Assembly (NCBI GenBank): GCA_032358165.1
Contig: JAALGY010000041.1
Location: 806,001 to 870,000, forward strand
DNA length: 64,000 bases
Direction: 5' to 3'
Origin: Diplosphaera chodatii
Lineage: Eukaryota; Chlorophyta; Trebouxiophyceae; Prasiolales; Stichococcaceae
The translations under genes were made by a program, and so were the position numbers. This document shows positions 46,325 to 56,755 of this stretch, in pieces. How positions within the stretch are numbered: the first letter of the stretch is position 1; each line of letters begins with the position of its first letter. The notes beneath the pieces are model-generated. The model had not been told where the DNA came from, did no database searches, and saw nothing but the letters and a program-made list of their open reading frames with translations.

Positions 46325-49300
46325 ATGAGCTTCAGTAACGGATCCTTCAGGTTCTTTCTGACTGTTGAGTTTCACCTTGCCTCCAGCGCGGATCCATCAG
46401 GATGTCAACGGCTGGAGGCGGGCAGCTCGGAGCTCTCGGAAGCAAACCTGCTGCGCCTGCTCACATCAGCAACCTCGTCATCACATGCGGGGTGCGCACT
46501 CCGGCCAGCGTGCAGCACACTGACACACATCGTGAATGCTTCGCGCTGCAGCATGTGTGCAAGTCCGGCTGCATCAACTGGCGACCATGCTTTTTTCGCT
46601 TGTAGGCGTCCGCCACGGGACTCGGCAGGAAGCCTGGGCCTCACCCGCGATGGCAGCGGCAGCATGCGCAGCAATGCCAGCCGCAGCTACAGCCGTGCCA
46701 GCGACGGCTACGAGACGTGCGGCACCAGCGACGCCGACTCAGCCTCCTGTCGCGAGGCACATCATATTGCTCTGGCACTGCAGCACACAACATTGTGAAG
46801 AGCTTTCGATAGGTTGCCGTGACACAGGCGGCCATCAACGACACACCAGCAGCTCCAGTGCCGTTGACCATGATTTCATCCGTCTTGATGATCTTCCTCG
46901 TTTCGGCAGGAGTTGCGCACGACGACGGGGCTGACCATCCAGCGCACCGCCAGCGGCATGCCGGTCGTCAACAAGCAGTACCTGCTGGTCAAGCGGCTGG
47001 GGGAGGGCGCGCAGGGGAAGGTCAAGCTGGTGCTCAACCTGCAGGACATGGGTCTGTACGCCATCAAGTTCATCAGCAAGAAGCACCTGCGCTCGTCCAT
47101 CAGGTGGACCAAGCAACAGTTACGTGACTTGAGTAAGTTGGGATGGTGTGATGATGTCAGCGGAGCTGCTGCAGCTGCTGCAGATGATGACGGCTGCCGT
47201 TGTCAAACTAGCAACTTTGACATGCCTTTCTAGCAGGCGCATGTCCAAGTCGTCGCGGCGGTCTTCCACCCAGCCGGGTGGCGTGCGTGCGCTGGCCTGC
47301 GGCCAGCAGCCGGCCCGCACGCAGTCCATGCCGCTGTCGGCGAGCCGCCGCAGCGGCTCCCTCACCCGCGCGAGCAGCCAGTCCAGCTCTGACGCCGCAA
47401 AGCGACGCGTCTGCAGCCTCGACCTGACGCGCGCCTCGTCGCTGCCACCGCCCTCCATCGAAGCGGAGGCTCCTGATGCCATTGTCCAGGCAGGCGGCGG
47501 CGGACCAGTCAGCAGTCCACTGCGACAGGCGCCCGTGCCGCGAGCACCGCCACGGCAGAAACGGGTGCGCAGCACTGCACAGCGCGCTGAGCTGCTGACC
47601 GTCCTGTGTTGCTGAGGACACTACTCATCAGGTGACTTGCTGCTGCTGCTCCAAGGTGGCCGTTACACCATGCCGCAGGTGCGGGCACTGGCACACCGAC
47701 CCCCGTCAGCCGCGCGGACTTTTCCACCTGCCGCCAGAGCACAGCTGCTGTCCAGGAGGTGAGCGATGTCAGTGGCACCGTTGACATGCGGCTAAGTTCG
47801 CTTGCACAGGGGGGTGCTGTTCTCAAGAACGCGTGTGGTGTCATCCCAGGGCGTCAGTGGGAGGGTCGGATGGCCCGCACGGCAAGTCACGCATGCGCAG
47901 CAAGTCCGAGGAGCCCAAGATGAGGGTGGCACCCAGCACAGCCTCGGCAGAAATCTCCAGGCTCAGGCAGCGCTCCGCGCAACAGCGGACACTGCAGGCA
48001 GCGGTCCGGGCGGTCAGAGCCGCGGCAGGGCCCCGCCGCACGACAGCGCTGTTGGAGAGCGTTGCCCATGCCCCTGATGCTGTGACGGCGGTGGGCAACC
48101 ATGGCAAACAGCTGACGCAAGCCAGGGTGCTGACAGTGCACACCGGCGCGCAGCTCCCGTCACTGCCAGATGCGGCGCAGCAAGTTGCTGCAGCTCCTGT
48201 CGGCAGCAGCCAGCAGGCGACAAGTGGCAGCGCAGCTACACAGCCGGGCCGACCCCCAGACGACCTGCAGCTGCTGCAGCAGGCCGGAAGCGCAGCGCCT
48301 GTCAAGCTCAACAGGCGACAGCGGCAGCGTGCACATTCTGTTGGCCCCACAGCAGGCGGCCTGAGAACGCTGTCAGTGCCGGCAGTGACTGCAGCTGCAG
48401 AGGCCCAAAGTGCATTTGCTGCCAAGCAGCCATACCCTTTCGCAATGCTGGAGGCATCTGCGCTGGAGCCGCTCAGCCCCACTGGCGACCTACAGCGGCG
48501 GGAGGGCAGCAGCGAGCAGTCCTGCGGCTCACCGCCTGTCTCGCCGAAGCACCGCCGCCGGCGCTCGCGGTCCACAGGGCCGCTCACCGCCGACATCCTC
48601 AGCGCGCACGCAGCCGCGCAGGCGACGCTGCGAACGCAGTCAGTCAGCACCGTCTCGGTGACGTCCTGCCCCAAGCTCGACGAGCTGCTGTCGGTGCTGT
48701 GGGCGTCTGGCACGGCGGCGAAGCAGCGCGGGGCATTCCAGAGCATTAAGACCTACTCCGAGCCCTGGCTGCCGCTGCAGCCCAGTGGGTGTCCGGTGAC
48801 ATCGCCGTTTGACCAGCTGAGCCGCGGCAGCGCACAGCAGCAGGTGTCGGAGCAGCCGCTGGACTATCGCAGCCTTGTGCCCCGCGCCCGCGCTGCTGTG
48901 CCAGACCTTGCGCCAGCGGCCGACGGGGATGCAGCCTCGTCCACCAGACTCCGCAGCAACTCAGCGGCCGCACTCGCTGCTCCCGTCGCAAGTGCCATCG
49001 CCAGCCAGATGTTGCTGCGCGGACATGTGGACCACAACTTGCAGCAGATTGAGCGGGAAGCCCAGCAGGCGTCGGCTGCAGCCGTTCCAGCCCCTGGCAG
49101 CGGCAGGCTGTCCAGCCTCTATGAGACCTTGGCAGCCAGGCAGCACCTTGGTACCAGCTTGCCAGACGCTGTTACTTCCCAGCGCGTGGCACAGCGGATC
49201 ATTCCGGCCACACAGCGGCGCAAGGGCACCAGCACTGCACAGTCACCATTCGCAGCGCCTGAACTGCAAGCGGGCAGCGGCGAGTCCACGCCGCCCGACC

Positions 49301-52300
49301 GTGGTGTTGCGACACCGCACGCAGAGGGGCCAGCGGCGGTCAGCCTGACAGGACCCCAGGCACCAGGTGCCCTGGCAGCTCGGCCGGCAGACAGCAGCAA
49401 GGCCAGTGCCGGCGGAGCAGCTCCTCCTCTTGCTTGCTGCCCTGCAACCGCAAACCCCGTCAACGACTACCTTGCCATCATGCGGGAAGCGCACAGTGAG
49501 GAGCTGTCCATGGAGTCTGCTTCACGCGCCGCGACCTTCGCCTTCCAGTCGCCCTTCTCCAAGGACCGTATGGGCCATGCCGTTGACACCCAAACATCTG
49601 ATTCATAGGAAGCCTTTCCAATTGGATACATGCATCATGCTCGGATGAGGCATGCTTACTTGACTGTGCTTGCCTCCTGCAGAGCCGCAGCCGAATGACG
49701 TCCGCGCCGCCACGGCTGCCACGCCTAGACAGCAAGGAGTCCTTCAACGGGCCGCTGCTGCACAGCAGCTACCGCGCCGCCGCAGACGCAGCCATTGCTG
49801 CCGTCGCCGCCGAGGCTGCGCTTGATGCAGATGCAGTGCAGGGCACAAGCAGCAGGGCGGCAGCAGGCCCCACAACGATGAGGGAAGCGAGTCCATCATC
49901 GGAGCGGCCGAGGACAGCGGACCCCACAATGCTGCCGTTCAGCAGCAACCTGCCGTCGGCACCCAGCCAGGCGGACCGGACTGAGGTATGCTGGACATGC
50001 TGTGCATTCTGACAGCCCAATGATGTGTTGCAGAGTCCAGCTTGATGGAATGACAACCCCCACCATCTGATCCGTTCTGCAAGTGTGACTCTGTCACCTC
50101 ACAGTACACTGCACGGCTGGCATTCCCTGCACTTTGACCAACCAGGTGCTGCCTGCAGCTGCTCAAGCGGCACTCCATGACGCCCGTGACGGAGGGCAAG
50201 CCGCTGCGGCTGCCGAGCATGGTGTCCATCAGCGGCAGCACGCCCAACGATGTCGTGCGTGAGATCGCCGTGCTCAAGAAGCTGGACCACCCCAACATCG
50301 TCAAGCTGCGGGAGGTAAAGTTTCACTTACTCACAAATCATGAAATACTTTACGCTGAGCTGTTAGTTTACCAAACATTTGTGATGATTAACATGATAGA
50401 CCAATGAATCACCCGCTGTTTGTTTGTGTGGTGCGGCAAGCCCTTTCATATACCTGACCCTGCTAGTGCTCTGCTAGCCATTCCTATGTGACGCTGTGCC
50501 CTCGTCTGTTCACAGGCTCATTCCTGGCAAGTGCCACTGCAGGTCATTGACGACCCGTCCAGCGACAGCCTGCTGCTTGTGATGGAGTATGTGGCAGGCG
50601 GCAGCCTTGAGCAAGCGCAGGCGAGGAGACGCCCCTGCCAAGCTGTAGAACCTGCGGATGACAGCAGCCCCTTCGCATACAGTGGTAACATGTGCAGCAA
50701 CACCGCTGTATATCTACAAGCGTCTGACAACTTGGGCGCTTCACTGTGCAGGTTGGGCCCCCAGCTGCTCGACGGTGGGACCCTCTTCCAGAGGCCGTCA
50801 CCCTGCGCTATGTCCAAGAGATCTGTCAGGTGCAGCAGTTATTATACGTACATCAAGGAAACACGTGCTCAGGCGGCATTCTTTCGCCAGTGCAACTCTA
50901 CTTCCAGCGCACGATAGCCAACTATATTGCAGATTGGGAGTTGCACCGCTGCAGGGACTGGAGTACCTGCACGCAAACCATGTGGTGCATGGCGACCTCA
51001 AACCCGCCAACTTGCTGCGAGGCGGGGACGGCCGCATCAAGATTGTCGACTTTGGCTCAGCGCTGGAATATCAGGAGACAGTTGGCGCCTGGGACGGCCA
51101 GGTGACCTCATCCCCAGCTTGCATGACCAGCATACGGGCAGTGAGCAGCTCTAGCTGAACAAGTCCAGTCCTGCCCATGCAGGTGAGCGGCACGCCTGCT
51201 TTCAGGGCACCAGAGTCCCTGCAGCCAGGGTACAAGCTCACACACAAGGTGCTTGGCATGCATCGATCTCAACATTGCTGATTCGCGTGTACCACCAAGC
51301 AGGACCAGCAAACTCTGTTCATCCGGTACACAGGTCGACAACTGGGCGCTTGGTGTATGCATCTACCAGTGGACCTTTGGCCGGCTGCCTTTCAGCGGAT
51401 CGAGCACGTCAGAAGTATTTGACTCTATCTGCCAGCAGCCGCTGGCGCTGCCGCCAGAAGTTGCAGTCAGTGATGCGCTTGCCAACCTGATCACATCGGC
51501 AAGTCCCCCTCCGTACATCTCGCCAGCTGAACCATGACGGCATTACATGTGCAACCATGATCATCCATGACATGCATGCCAGAGACTCAACGGCAACCCC
51601 TTACTTGTGCGCACTGCCAGGTCCTGGTAAAGGATCCTGCGGATCGGCTCTCACTTGCAGCTGTCATGCGGCACCCCTGGATAACACCTGGCTCAGCCCC
51701 GTCGCAGCTACATCGCCGGCCCAGCCAGGTGTATCATGCTTCTGTGTACCCCTTGGCAGCACCGTCACCAACCTTCCCCAGCTTCTGCTCACTGTGCCGT
51801 ACTTTGCCTGGTTGATGCTGACGTGGTCCTGTTGCTGCTGGCAGGAGGTCACAGTCTCGGAGGCAGAGGTGACGTCTGCCATCAGCCAGAATGACCGCAG
51901 CCAGATGATGACGGAGCTGCTGACCATCTTTCAGGTGTGCTTCAGTCTGTTCTGGACGACTGACTATAGCAGATAGGTTGCACAAGTGGGTTGCACGCCG
52001 TTGCTGTTGTCTGGTGATGCATGACACATGTCATGCATGTCTTCGTCGGTGCAGGAGGTGCACGCCGTTGCTGTTGTCTGACGATGCATGACACATGTCA
52101 TGCATGTCTTCGTCGGTGCAGGAGGTGAAGTATGAGCCTGGCGAGGAGCTGCACGCCACCAGGAGCCGCGCCTCCGAGGAGGCGGCCATCCTGCTGGTCG
52201 TGGCCGGCCACATTGACACGGTGCTCATGGCCCCCGCCGCACGGTCATCCGCTGGCGGCAGCGCATGCAGGGACATGGATGAGCTGGGTGGCGGCGGCGG

Positions 52301-53311
52301 CAGCAACACCAACAGCGGGGACGACTTCTCGCTCGATGGCGACATCATTGGTGCACTCCGAAAGGCATCAAACACAAGCATGGTGCATGCAATCACGCAC
52401 GCTGCACTGTGAGCACCTGACCTCAGCTGACATGTACCAGTGTCCAGTGATGCTTTCCCTGCAGGGTGCATGTCGCTGGGCTCCATCACCGACCTGTTGT
52501 CCGATGTGCCACGGCCCACGGTTCTGGGTGCTGGCCAAATCCTCCTGCAGTCACGCGGTCCTGGCGAACTGTTCTTTGGTGGGACCTCTGCCAATCTGCT
52601 GACAGCCAAGGATGGTGACATGCCAGCGCGACCGTCGCTGCCTGCCATTGCCAGCATGAACAGGACATTGGAATGCCGTTGCTGAGAGCATGACAAGGTG
52701 CACCAATTTGCAGGACTGGCGGTCGCAGCACGGAAGGAGGTGGGCAGCAGCGCCAATGGCAGAGCTGTAGTGCACAGGGCACGGGGCCACGTACTCGCCT
52801 ACGAGACGAGCACCGAGCAGGCATGTGTACCATCCAGGACACGTCACGAGTCATCTGCATAATGCTGCTCCCGCCAGGCACCCCAACACCCTTGACTTGA
52901 TTGGATGTATGATCCATGATTGCATGCGCAGATGGAGGCCGCACTCAAGCGCAACCCCGTCCTGGCAGATCTGCTGGACTCGACAGCATGGCAGCACACT
53001 TCAGACAGCACCATCAGCCAGGTTGGTGAAGGATTGTGTATGATGCATAGGAGGGGCATGGCGTCAGCAGTCGTGGACCTGGTCCACACGACATACACCT
53101 GCTCGATCACATGCACTGACGCCACCCCACCTGAGCATCTTTCTTTCCATTCTGGCAGGTCATGACCGATCTGCACTTGTCGAGCTCTACGATGCTTGCC
53201 GCTGGCATGTGTCCCGCGTCAGCATGTGGCATGCAGCTGTCGGGGTTGTCAGCGATTCTGTCGGGTGGATCGGTGGAGCACTCCTCGGATGGTGGTGGTG
53301 CTGGCGCATGA
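46325..53311 (+). CDS. Giant CaMKK/GRIK-like kinase with huge insert between beta-3 and helix C
   Basis: The N-terminal tail exons 46325-46491 and 46606-46756 precede the N-lobe exon 46910-47103: [20 protein letters not shown] (Gly loop) and [15 protein letters not shown] (VAIK Lys). Exons 47237-47564, 47679-47758, 47850 to about 49581 and 49683-49985 then add about 815 Ser/Ala/Gln-rich residues. The kinase resumes at 50159-50314 with [20 protein letters not shown], then [85 protein letters not shown] and [17 protein letters not shown]. The order and the PIV-to-REI insert site are those of CaMKK, which has a short RP-insert there; HGD instead of HRD matches plant GRIK/SnAK kinases. The C-terminal part has [17 protein letters not shown], resembling a cyclic-nucleotide-binding fold. 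Likely role: activating phosphorylation of SnRK1. Junctions between 50590-50750 and after 51730 are partly open. Confidence 0.85.
50315..50542. other. AT-rich intron in the kinase gene
   Basis: This intron after helix C is much richer in A and T than the rest of the gene, with short inverted blocks (TCACAAAT at about 50330 and ATTTGTGA at about 50380). Its origin is unknown. Confidence 0.5.
51992..52125. repeat. 67-bp tandem duplication copying a 3' splice site
   Basis: Two 67-bp units (51992-52058 and 52059-52125) differ at two adjacent bases. Each ends TTCGTCGGTGCAGGAGG, so each contains a full acceptor; only the second is followed by the coding frame EVKYEPGEE. Each unit also has inverted arms ATGCATGACA and TGTCATGCAT around CA. 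Confidence 0.95.
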
Positions 53312-53853
53312 CTGCTCGCAGGTTGGCGGAGCGCATCATCCCTAGGTAGCCTTCGGAGGGCAGCAGCGGTCTTTGGTCAGCATTCGGATCCTGCCCCGCT
53401 TCTGCACGGAGCAGCTTCCATCCATTTGCAGCGGGCGACGTCAGCATGTAGTCATCAGATGCTCGCACCCAATGCCGGGGGCCGCGGGTGCGATAGCTAG
53501 TGGCTGCTACCCTGATACTCCAGCTCAGGCACATGCCCTCTTTCCTTCTCAGCTGGCGGCTGTCCAGGCTGTATTATGTACTGCTGTATGGTAGATCACC
53601 ACAGATCTGACACTTGTGGTTTGAGCTTCAAGTTGTTGGTCTCACCATTTGCTTGACACACTACACAAATGCCTGCTCATGAACCAACATGCAACTCAAC
53701 TTCCGCGTACATTGCAAACTTATTGAGTTGTTCGCTATGATGAATGCCAGTCAACACTGACGCTTTCAGACGGACTATCCACATGCACTCAGTGGCTAGT
53801 AAGGTAGCGGGTCTGCAGGCCGAGGGGCGTGGTTGTGCATTTGAAGGCATAGG
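53312..53853. other. Convergent 3' region between the kinase and the pterin dehydratase
   Basis: About 540 bases with the two 3' UTRs; no feature recognised. Confidence 0.4.
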
Positions 53854-55281
53854 TCAAGCCCAGAACTTGGCTTTCTTCTTTGGCATCAGGTCTGCCAAGT
53901 CAAGGTCGTTGATCTTGTCCGCAAGGATGAAGTCATTGAGTGTCAGCCCGCCTGAACAGCACACATCAACAGTTCAGCGATGCGCTATGCGTGTGCACAC
54001 AATCATGAATGGTGTGACTTCACAAGGCACATCAACATGGCCCAACAACGTGAGACAATGCACATGCTATGCACCGAAGCAAGGGCAGCCTCACCAACAT
54101 GATACGTAGTCAGCTCGATGGTGACGTTGTTGTAGCCGGTGAGGTGCAGGTCTGGGTGGTGGCCCTCTGCCTCTGCGACGTCTGCGACGCGGCTGAACAT
54201 GTCGATTGCCGCTTTGAAGTTGCGCAGCTGCAGGGATGGCAGCATTGCATCACCTCAGCAGACCTTTGCATGTTGGTCGGTCGCAGCAAACTTTGGGTGA
54301 CGGCAATCATGCTTGTACCTTCCATCAGTCAACTGTCGACACATTGTCGATTCAGCGTGCCATACAGTAGCAGCACATGCAGTAGAAGCGTCAGAAGCGC
54401 ACCTTGTACTCATGCCGAATCGCATCGTGCCCTGCCGCTGTGGTGACTAACCGCCAGCCCACCTGTGGGGCGCATCTGTTGGCTGACACGAACTGAGCAC
54501 ACGGTGCTGCTGGCTGGAGTTGCAACGTCGAGTATGCAGCTGATCCACTTGTATAGTGCCGGCTGATCACCTGAACACGCAGGCTCTCAGCCTCTGTCTG
54601 TGACAGCTTGGGCACATTGCCACCCTCGCATGGTGCGCAGCGCTTGGACTTCAGGCCAACAAACTTCCCCATGCCGTCTGGTGGCCTGTCCGTGCCACAT
54701 ATGCTTACTGAGCGTTCAGGATGCCTCCGCATGACTGTACAGCCGAGCTTGTATTGCTGACAGACACCTGCTGTGCGGTCTCATGTATGGCACCGTTTGC
54801 ATGGGCAACATGTCAGCACTCACTTCACGACATGCATTGTGTCGGCCCCGCCCAGCGGGGTGGACCCGAATCCGGTCGCGATTTCCCCGGCGTATGGATC
54901 CCGCGCACCCCAGTCCTGGGTTGCGGCATGCACCATAGGCATAGGACGGTTCTGTATACAGTGAGCAAACAAGTAAGGTCAATGTAGCAAGTGCAAGCAG
55001 CAGCGCACCCCATCGTTCTCGATGCCCCCTGCAGCCAGGTTGGCACGGCCGCCAGCGGGCTGAAGGGGCGCTGCAAAGCACCGCTTTCCCTGCACGACAG
55101 ATGCGGCGTTCAGTGCCACACACCTGAACGCATCAGTGCCGTGTGTAGTCGTGAAAGGGGTGGGTGCACATGCTTGCCTGCAGTGGTGCTGCTGCAATGA
55201 CGCGGCGGCTTGCGCCAGCGGTCGCCCGCCGCTCAACGCCTGCACGCGCAACAGCGGACCTAAAGACACATGCACGGTCAT
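53854..55281 (-). CDS. Plastid-type pterin-4a-carbinolamine dehydratase / Raf2-like protein
   Basis: Six exons in reading order: 55281-55009, 54951-54824, 54684-54570, 54462-54403, 54227-54095, 53951-53854; 268 residues in phase. Exon 1 is a transit-peptide-like leader (MTVHVSLGPLLRVQALSGGR, rich in Ala, Gln, Ser). Exon 2 has GARDPYAGEIATGFGSTPLG, a block I recall from plant DCoH-like/Raf2 proteins. Then SKRCAPCEGGNVPKLSQTEA, VGWRLVTTAAGHDAI, FKAAIDMFSRVADVAEAEGH, HPDLHLTGYNNVTIELTTY and GGLTLNDFILADKINDLDL, which is the DCoH fold. PCD recycles the pterin cofactor of aromatic hydroxylases; Raf2 helps Rubisco assembly. The first two active-site His (GHHPD) are present, but the third is Tyr, followed by His. 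The function is therefore open between the two roles. Confidence 0.9.
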
Positions 55282-55667
55282 CCCAAGGTCGTTAACGATA
55301 CCAATATGTAATGCATGCTGCCAAGCTGGCAGTGGCTGCTGAAGCTTGCCAGCTGTGGTACACCTCGCACCTGCAAACGCGGTGCAATGGACCGAGTTGC
55401 AAATGGTGCGCAGCATCTCTGTCGAAAGAATGATCGTTGCTGCCTCTGCACTTTGACAGGCTTCAGCTTGCAAATGCGCTGTCTCGGCGTTTTGCTTGCA
55501 GCGGGCCTCGCTTGTGGCTCTTGTTTCGCGGCAACACACGTGATCGGCTAACACAGGCAGTCCTGACGCTGCTTGCGTGGCAAAACACACGTTGGCGTGC
55601 AGGAGCGTCTGTGACTGGTCCGTAGCTGCTGCGGTGACACCGGGTTGCACGGTCGGCGGGGATCGGC
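55282..55667. promoter_or_regulatory. Bidirectional promoter of two plastid-type genes
   Basis: 386 bases between the starts of the dehydratase (-) and bL34 (+). It is the shortest divergent spacer here, and both genes appear to encode plastid proteins, which suggests shared control. Confidence 0.5.
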
Positions 55668-56415
55668 ATGGCGGCCTGCACAGGGATGCTGACATGCCGC
55701 CGGGTGGCACTGACGCCAGCAGCGGCGCTGCGGCCGATCAGATGCAGCGCCGCACGGCCAGCGATGCTGCAGACGCAGTTCCTGCGCCCGGCGTGCAGCC
55801 TCCACAGCCTGTGCTCCTCCTTCGGAGGTGGATCCTGCAGTGCCACCTCACCTTGTGCAGTGGCAAATGCACCTGCACACCTTAGTTTTGGGAAAGCATG
55901 TCGACGAGTACGCCTTGACGGCGCCTTGCAGCCGCTCACACCTGCTGCGATGGAGTTTGTTGCAGCCTAGCAGCTTGCGCGTGCAAGGTGCGCACGCCCA
56001 GACCTCACCGTGCACTGCTGTACTGTGCAGGCATGCGCCTCAGCAGCAGCCCCAGCCTGCAGTCCACGATGCCCAGCAGGCGAGGCGTGCGCGTCATTAC
56101 GACGGCCGGCAACTGCATGGGTAACACAAAGGGCGGCACACGCAGGTGCGGGGTACTGGCTGCGGCTGCGTATGCACTGGTGCAGCTTGTGAGAGCGACT
56201 GGCAGCTGTCTGCATACTGCACATCGGTAGGCGCTGCTAGGCTGCGGACCGTCTTTCCTGTTGACTTTGTCAAAAATATTGGTGGGTGCAGGGCACGCAC
56301 ACGCACATCAGGATACAGGGCACGGCGGCTCACGCCAGGCGGCCGCCATGTGCTCAGGAACCGGCGCAAGAAGGGCCGCAAGGTCCTGACCCCCGCCAGC
56401 AACTACAAGAAGTGA
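55668..56415 (+). CDS. RPL34: Ribosomal protein bL34, plastid type
   Basis: Three exons, 55668-55827, 56031-56145 and 56292-56415, give 132 residues in phase. Exon 1 is a Cys/Ala/Arg-rich transit-peptide-like leader ([20 protein letters not shown]). Exon 2 ends [17 protein letters not shown], similar to the plastid L34 sequence just before the mature domain. Exon 3 is the bL34 core: [20 protein letters not shown] then [13 protein letters not shown], matching bacterial R.HGFRARM.T.GGR.VL..RR.KGR..L. It is a 50S subunit protein near the base of the large subunit. A mitochondrial destination cannot be excluded, but the V..AG block favours plastid. Confidence 0.9.
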
Positions 56416-56755
56416 GGGGTGGGGACGCTATAGGGCGTGCAGAGGGCACTTGCAGCAGGCACTGCTTATTCACTGTTGTTGCAGCAAGTCAGTAAACTTA
56501 AGAACCCTTGACTTCTTCAATCAAGCCGTTCAGGCCGTGCATCCTTGGATCAAGCCGTTCAAGACTTGCATACTGCCAAACTACGTATACCTGTCCCGGT
56601 CACCATCTACTATAGCAAGTCTTCCGCTGCACAGCTTGCTTAATTTACAGACATCAGGGTTGGCCTTGATTGCTCCTGCACCGGCCTAGACACTCTACAC
56701 CTAAGTGCGCACTGACGCGAGCATGTTGCGCTGTGATGAAGATCAGTGTACATTC
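56416..56755. other. Convergent 3' spacer between bL34 and Lon2
   Basis: 340 bases shared by two 3' UTRs. It contains near-repeated ATCAAGCCGTTCA blocks at about 56520 and 56550, and a minus-strand TGTAA. Confidence 0.45.
56645..56649 (-). promoter_or_regulatory. Possible TGTAA polyadenylation signal of Lon2
   Basis: TGTAA on the minus strand about 110 bases after the Lon2 stop at 56756. It fits the chlorophyte poly(A) signal in sequence and place. Confidence 0.35.

Noticed and set aside
45745..46375. Minus-strand open frame of up to 176 codons with an internal GTAAGT
   Set aside because: No family recognised. Its 5' part overlaps the in-phase first exon of the kinase gene, and the two halves lie in different frames. 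Left as promoter region.
47841..48746. 301-codon minus-strand frame
   Set aside because: Antisense shadow of the low-complexity kinase exon; GC-rich Ser/Ala codons open the opposite strand. No motif, and the plus-strand exon fits the splice chain.
54571..54671. Pterin dehydratase start at the Met of MGKFVGLKSK
   Set aside because: Two upstream exons join in phase and add a conserved block (GARDPYAGEIATGFG) and a transit-like leader, so the start was moved to 55281.
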